DNA of 64,000 nt. Source: Clostridiaceae bacterium (GTDB lineage: Bacteria > Bacillota > Clostridia > Oscillospirales > Acutalibacteraceae). Where the stretch lies: assembly GCA_904501755.1 (NCBI GenBank), contig CAJGBV010000007.1, forward strand, positions 1 to 64,000, written 5' to 3'. Below, one piece after another: positions 59,748 to 64,000 of this stretch. Position numbers and translations under genes: made by a program. The notes beneath the pieces are model-generated. The model made no database searches. It saw nothing but the letters and a program-made list of their open reading frames with translations, and was not told the DNA's origin. Position 1 is the stretch's first letter; every line of letters starts with the position of its first letter.

Positions 59748-60959
59748 ATGAAAATTATAAATGGCGGAGTTTGTGCTGCAAAGGGATTTACCGCTTCGGG
59801 CATTCATTGCGGAATAAGAATGAATAAAACAAAAAAAGACCTTGCTCTTATTTACAGTGAAAAAATTTGCTCGGCTGCTGCGGTTTACACCACTAATCTT
59901 GTTAAGGGTGCTCCCTTAACCGTTACAAAAAATCATCTGGCTGACGGTAAGGCTCAGGCGGTTATCTGCAACAGCGGTAATGCAAATACCTGTAATGCAA
60001 ATGGAGTTCAGGTTGCAAATGAAATGAGCTGTCTTATTGCTAATGAGCTTGGCATAGGTGCCGAGGATATTGTGGTTGCCTCTACAGGTGTAATCGGTCA
60101 GCCTCTTAATATTGAGCCTATTAAAAAGGGTATTCCTGAGCTTGTGAGAAATTTAGGTGATAACAGTTCAGATGCAGCTCACGGAATTATGACCACAGAT
60201 ACAAAGTTAAAGGAAATTGCCGTTTCCTTTGATATAGACGGAATAGAGTGTAAAATAGGCGGTATTGCAAAGGGAAGCGGTATGATACATCCCGATATGG
60301 CAACTATGCTTGTCTTTATAACTACCGACTGTGCTATATCTTCGTCCCTTTTACAAAAGGCTCTGTCAAGCGATATTAAGGATACCTTTAATATGGTAAG
60401 TGTTGACGGTGATACCTCCACAAATGATATGGTTACCGTTCTTGCTAACGGTATGGCAGGGAATAAGGAAATTACAGAGGAAGACGAAAGCTTTAGAGCC
60501 TTTATGAAGGCACTTAACACCGTAACTGTTTATCTTTGCAGATGTATTGCGGCTGACGGTGAGGGTGCTACAAAGCTTCTTGAATGCAGTGTCAGTGGTG
60601 CAAAGGATATTAAAACTGCCAAAAAGGTGGCTAAGAGTGTTATCTGCTCTTCTCTTACAAAGGCGGCAATGTTTGGTGCTGATGCCAACTGGGGCAGAGT
60701 GCTGTGTGCTATCGGTTATGCAAAATGTGACGTTGATGTTAGCAAAGTTGACGTTTCCTTTAAATCCAAAAAGGGTATAATTGATGTTTGCAAACAGGGA
60801 AGCGGAATTGATTTTTCTGAGGAAAAGGCAAAGGAAATTCTGCTTGAGAACGAGATAGAAATTATTATAGGTCTTGGGGATGGAGATAGTAGTGCTACTG
60901 CTTGGGGCTGTGACCTTACCTATGACTATGTAAAAATTAACGGTGACTACAGAACCTAA
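59748..60959 (+). CDS. argJ: Glutamate N-acetyltransferase / ornithine acetyltransferase ArgJ
   Basis: A 403-residue self-cleaving Ntn-type enzyme that recycles the acetyl group from acetylornithine to glutamate. The autocleavage site is in KGSGMIHPDMATMLVFITTD with threonine as the nucleophile. GNANTCNANG and VSVDGDTSTNDMV are family motifs. Its presence means the cyclic acetyl pathway. A perfect hairpin follows it, so argB and later genes may be made at a different level. Confidence 0.96.
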   Translation: MKIINGGVCAAKGFTASGIHCGIRMNKTKKDLALIYSEKICSAAAVYTTNLVKGAPLTVTKNHLADGKAQAVICNSGNANTCNANGVQVANEMSCLIANELGIGAEDIVVASTGVIGQPLNIEPIKKGIPELVRNLGDNSSDAAHGIMTTDTKLKEIAVSFDIDGIECKIGGIAKGSGMIHPDMATMLVFITTDCAISSSLLQKALSSDIKDTFNMVSVDGDTSTNDMVTVLANGMAGNKEITEEDESFRAFMKALNTVTVYLCRCIAADGEGATKLLECSVSGAKDIKTAKKVAKSVICSSLTKAAMFGADANWGRVLCAIGYAKCDVDVSKVDVSFKSKKGIIDVCKQGSGIDFSEEKAKEILLENEIEIIIGLGDGDSSATAWGCDLTYDYVKINGDYRT

Positions 60960-60965
60960 AAAATA

Positions 60966-60991
60966 AAAATCTCCATTGATATGGAGATTTT
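60966..60991 (+). terminator. Hairpin between argJ and argB, attenuator-like
   Basis: The perfect arms AAAATCTCCAT (60966-60976) and ATGGAGATTTT (60981-60991) flank a TGAT loop. The T-run is short (TTTT), so partial read-through is expected, which lets the operon continue. Confidence 0.6.
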
Positions 60992-61017
60992 AACCCTTTA
61001 TAAAGGAGATTAATTTT

Positions 61018-61884
61018 ATGAATATTTCTAATGCTGACAGAGCCGAAATACTTGTTCAGGCACTTCCATATATCAAAAAGTATACAGGAAAAATCGTTGT
61101 TATCAAATATGGTGGCAACGCTATGATAAACGAAGACCTTAAAAACTCTGTAATGAGTGATATTATACTTCTCACTCTTGTAGGTGTTAAGGTTGTTCTT
61201 GTTCACGGTGGCGGTCCTGAGATAACCGAAATGCTCGGCAGAGTAGGACTTGAAAGCAAGTTTGTAAACGGTCTTCGTGTTACCGATAAGGATACCGTTG
61301 ATATTGTACAGATGGTACTTGCAGGTAAGGTTAATAAAAGCCTTGTTAATCTTATTGAAAGAAAGGGCGGTAAGGCTATCGGTCTTTCGGGTATTGACGG
61401 ACATATGCTCAGAGCCGAGGCTAAGGATGAAAAGCTTGGCTTTGTAGGAGATATTACTAAGGTTAACGTTCAGCCTATTTTGGACGTTATTGAAAAAGGC
61501 TATATTCCTGTTGTATCAACCCTTGGCTGTGATAAAGAGGGGAATGTATATAATGTTAATGCCGATACTGCTGCTGCTAAAATAGCAGGTGCTTTGACTG
61601 CAGAAAGCCTTATTTCCTTAACTGATATAAGCGGTATTTTAAAGGATGTAAACGACCCTGCTTCCCTTATTTCCCATATTGAAGTTGATGAAGCAAAGTC
61701 TCTTATGGATGAGGGCATAATTTCAGGTGGAATGATACCCAAGGTCGAGTGCTGTGTTAATGCAATTGACTGGGGTGTTAGAAAGGTATTTATAATTGAC
61801 GGCAGAGTCGAACATTCCATACTTATCGAAACCCTTACTGATGAGGGTATCGGTACAATGTTCTATAGAAAAAAGGGTGAGTAA
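61018..61884 (+). CDS. argB: N-acetylglutamate kinase
   Basis: A 288-residue amino-acid kinase with VVIKYGGNAMINEDL, VLVHGGGPEITEMLGRVG, VNADTAAAKIAGAL, and MIPKVECCVNAI. The N-terminal helix (NADRAEILVQALPYIKKYTG) is the extension found in arginine-inhibited, hexameric enzymes, so feedback control by arginine is likely. AAAGGAGAT precedes the ATG. Confidence 0.96.
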   Translation: MNISNADRAEILVQALPYIKKYTGKIVVIKYGGNAMINEDLKNSVMSDIILLTLVGVKVVLVHGGGPEITEMLGRVGLESKFVNGLRVTDKDTVDIVQMVLAGKVNKSLVNLIERKGGKAIGLSGIDGHMLRAEAKDEKLGFVGDITKVNVQPILDVIEKGYIPVVSTLGCDKEGNVYNVNADTAAAKIAGALTAESLISLTDISGILKDVNDPASLISHIEVDEAKSLMDEGIISGGMIPKVECCVNAIDWGVRKVFIIDGRVEHSILIETLTDEGIGTMFYRKKGE

Positions 61885-61885
61885 A

Positions 61886-63049
61886 GTGAATTCTTGCTTT
61901 GAAAATGATAAAAAATATATTGCCTCTACATATAACCGCTTTCCTATTGAGATAATTGAGGGAAAGGGAAGTATCTGTAAAGATAGTGATGGTAAGGAGT
62001 ATATTGACTTAGGTACAGGTATTGCCGTAAATACCTTCGGTTTTTGTGATGAAATCTGGATAGAGGCTGTAACTAAACAGTTAAACACCTTTCAGCATAC
62101 CTCTAACCTTTACTATACCGACCCCTGTGTAAGACTGGCAGAACTGCTGTCAAGCCGTACGGGCTGCAGCAAGGTGTTTTTCTCTAATTCGGGTGCAGAA
62201 GCCAACGAGTGTGCAATTAAAGTGGCAAGAAAGTATGCAACTGATGTTAAGGGTATAAAAGAGCCTGTAATTCTTACCCTTGTTAACAGCTTTCACGGCA
62301 GAACAATAACAACCCTTGCCGCTACGGGACAGGATGTTTTTCATAAGGATTTTCTCCCCCTTACAAAAGGCTTTGAGTATACCCCTGCCAATGATATAAA
62401 TGCTCTTATAGAGAATGTTGAAAAGTATAGTCCAAGTGCTATTATGTTTGAAACGGTTCAGGGTGAGGGCGGTGTTAATCCTCTCACAAAAGAGTTTGTC
62501 AATGAGATGGTTAAAATCGCAAAGGAAAAGGATATTCTTCTTATTGTGGACGAGGTGCAGACAGGTAACGGCAGAACAGGAAGTCTTTACGGCTATATGA
62601 ATTATGGCTTTACTCCCGATATCGTGTCTACTGCAAAGGGACTTGCAGGGGGACTGCCTATTGGTGCTACTATGCTGTTCGGCAAGGTTAAGGATGTGCT
62701 CACCCCATCAAGTCACGGCTCTACTTTCGGCGGTAATCCCGTGTCCTGTGCAGGTGCTGTTAATATAATTGAGAGAATTGATGATACTCTTCTTGAGGGT
62801 GTAAAAGAAAGAAATGAACTTATAATAAACACTCTTACAGGAGCAAAGGGAATTAAAAGTATAACAGGTACAGGGCTAATGTTGGGAATTGAAACCGAAA
62901 AAGGTGCTTCTGACATTGTGAAAGGCTGTATGGAAAAGGGAGTGCTTGTGCTTACCGCTAAAACAAAGGTAAGACTGCTTCCTGCGCTTAATATTCCTAT
63001 AGAAACACTGAAAAAAGCACTGGAAGTTATAAAAAGTGTATGTGAATAG
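61886..63049 (+). CDS. argD: Acetylornithine aminotransferase
   Basis: A 387-residue class-III PLP transaminase. The signature is ATYNRFPIEIIEGKGSICKD-like at the start (IASTYNRFPIEIIEGKG), then FFSNSGAEANECAIKVAR, the aspartate in ILLIVDEVQTGNGRTGSLY, and the PLP lysine in STAKGLAGGLPIGA. The start is GTG 61886, one nt after the argB stop, with AGGGTGAG about 7 nt upstream. The open frame reaches back into argB at 61796, but that region lacks family homology. Confidence 0.94.
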   Translation: MNSCFENDKKYIASTYNRFPIEIIEGKGSICKDSDGKEYIDLGTGIAVNTFGFCDEIWIEAVTKQLNTFQHTSNLYYTDPCVRLAELLSSRTGCSKVFFSNSGAEANECAIKVARKYATDVKGIKEPVILTLVNSFHGRTITTLAATGQDVFHKDFLPLTKGFEYTPANDINALIENVEKYSPSAIMFETVQGEGGVNPLTKEFVNEMVKIAKEKDILLIVDEVQTGNGRTGSLYGYMNYGFTPDIVSTAKGLAGGLPIGATMLFGKVKDVLTPSSHGSTFGGNPVSCAGAVNIIERIDDTLLEGVKERNELIINTLTGAKGIKSITGTGLMLGIETEKGASDIVKGCMEKGVLVLTAKTKVRLLPALNIPIETLKKALEVIKSVCE

Positions 63050-63061
63050 AGGTAAACTGTT

Positions 63062-64000
63062 ATGAATTTAAAAGGCAGAGATTTTTTAAAGCTTCTTGAT
63101 TTTAATGCAGAAGAAATAAACTATCTTATTGATAAAGCGGCAGAGTATAAGGCAAAGAAAAAAGCAGGTATTCTTCACGATAATTTTAAGGGAAAGAATA
63201 TTGCTCTTATATTTGAAAAGACCAGTACCCGAACCCGTTGCAGCTTTGAGGTGGCGGCAAGTGACCTTGGTATAGGAACCACCTACCTTGACCCGACAGG
63301 TTCACAGATAGGCAAAAAGGAAAGCATTGCCGATACTGCCCGTGTGCTTTCGGGTATTTATGACGGTATTGAATACAGAGGCTTCGGTCAGGAAATCGTT
63401 GAGGAATTAGCTCATTATTCAAGCGTTCCGGTTTGGAACGGACTTACTAATGAGTTTCATCCTACACAGATTCTTGCTGACTTTTTAACCATTAAGGAGC
63501 AGTTTGGCTATTTAAAGGGTATTAACTTTGTTTATATGGGTGATGCCAGATATAATATGGGTAATTCTCTTATGGTTGGCTGTGCTATTATGGGACTTAA
63601 TTTTACAGCCTGTGCTCCCGAGAAGTATATGCCAAGTAAAGAGCTTATTGATACCTGTAAGGCTTTGGCTAAAAAAAGCGGTGCTACCCTTAAATTTGAA
63701 ACAGACCCCGTAAAAGCCGTAAAGAACGCTAATGTTATTTATACTGATGTATGGGTGTCTATGGGTGAGCCTGTTGAAGTATGGGAAGAGAGAATTAAAG
63801 AACTCTCACCCTATCAGGTAAATACTGCTCTTATGAATGAGGCAGATGACAACTGTGTGTTTATGCACTGTCTACCCGCTTTCCACGACCTTAAAACTCA
63901 AATCGGCAAGGAAATGGGAGAAAGGTTTGGTAGAAATAGTATGGAAGTCACCGACGAAGTGTTTGAGAGCGAGCGTTCCATAGTATTTAAAGAGGCTGAA
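63062..64000 (+). CDS. argF: Ornithine carbamoyltransferase (3' end outside window)
   Basis: Starts at ATG 63062, 12 nt after the argD stop, and is open to the last base, so the C-terminus is missing (313 codons seen). It has the carbamoyl-phosphate loop [58 protein letters not shown], and the ornithine-site [11 protein letters not shown]. The enzyme makes citrulline for argG. GAGG is present before the start. Confidence 0.95.
   Translation, partial: MNLKGRDFLKLLDFNAEEINYLIDKAAEYKAKKKAGILHDNFKGKNIALIFEKTSTRTRCSFEVAASDLGIGTTYLDPTGSQIGKKESIADTARVLSGIYDGIEYRGFGQEIVEELAHYSSVPVWNGLTNEFHPTQILADFLTIKEQFGYLKGINFVYMGDARYNMGNSLMVGCAIMGLNFTACAPEKYMPSKELIDTCKALAKKSGATLKFETDPVKAVKNANVIYTDVWVSMGEPVEVWEERIKELSPYQVNTALMNEADDNCVFMHCLPAFHDLKTQIGKEMGERFGRNSMEVTDEVFESERSIVFKEAE

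Overview
The window is chromosomal DNA from a low-GC, spore-forming, Gram-positive anaerobe of the Clostridia (class Oscillospiraceae/Ruminococcaceae by feel; this placement is inference). The support is a dcw cell-wall cluster beginning with mraZ, the ctsR-mcsA-mcsB-clpC heat-shock operon, sigG-ylmC-spoIVB sporulation genes, a secreted protein ending in a type I dockerin, a CD1247-type protein next to efp, and AT-rich intergenic DNA with consensus SigA promoters and many hairpin-plus-U-run terminators. Almost all genes lie on the + strand.

Layout. 1-6.2 kb: the 3' end of leuA, an unusual TIM-barrel/acyl-CoA-synthetase fusion, an amidohydrolase, a PfkB-kinase/AraC fusion and a nucleoside hydrolase. 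6.2-18.7 kb: the division and peptidoglycan cluster mraZ-rsmH-ftsL-pbp-murE-mraY-ftsW-murG-murA-ftsQ-ftsZ, without murC, murD or murF. 18.7-23.7 kb: an inverted-repeat element, a small Cys-rich membrane peptide gene on the - strand, then the CtsR regulon operon behind three CtsR boxes. 23.8-27.4 kb: the dockerin protein. 27.4-32.1 kb: a 2-hydroxyacid dehydrogenase, typA, an exonuclease and a radical-SAM protein. 32.3-36.1 kb: rpsU, yqeG, an endonuclease IV-like gene, an M24 peptidase, efp and a CD1247-type gene. 36.15-38.8 kb: a 273-bp MITE-like element, ispD, ispF, a DUF4830-like gene and an rsuA-type gene. 38.9-46.5 kb: a stand-alone sugar-ABC ATPase, a PucR-type regulator, ftsE-ftsX-M23 hydrolase-vanZ, sigG and ylmC. 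46.5-55.4 kb: spoIVB followed by two cargo cassettes. 55.9-64 kb: the arginine operon argG-H-C-J-B-D-F, argF cut by the window edge, behind ARG boxes.

The most unusual feature is at spoIVB. The last ~50 codons of this sporulation protease, starting at the catalytic-serine codon, are present three times in the same orientation (47.60, 50.05 and 55.26 kb). Between the copies lie two cargo modules, each with an AraC regulator divergent from carbohydrate-catabolism genes. Both downstream copies are preceded by the same short sequence (CTTGACACACTC directly before a shared 7-nt TGTCTGG core). The copies differ mostly at synonymous positions, so they look like separately acquired 3' ends rather than recent duplications. 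This is the pattern expected when site-specific cassettes insert at the active-site codon of spoIVB and restore the reading frame each time, but no recombinase gene is present.

A second theme is hairpins overlapping gene starts. A terminator-like hairpin lies inside the vanZ coding start, and hairpins bury the Shine-Dalgarno sequences of sigG and ylmC. sigG also appears to lack a properly spaced AUG, GUG or UUG start.
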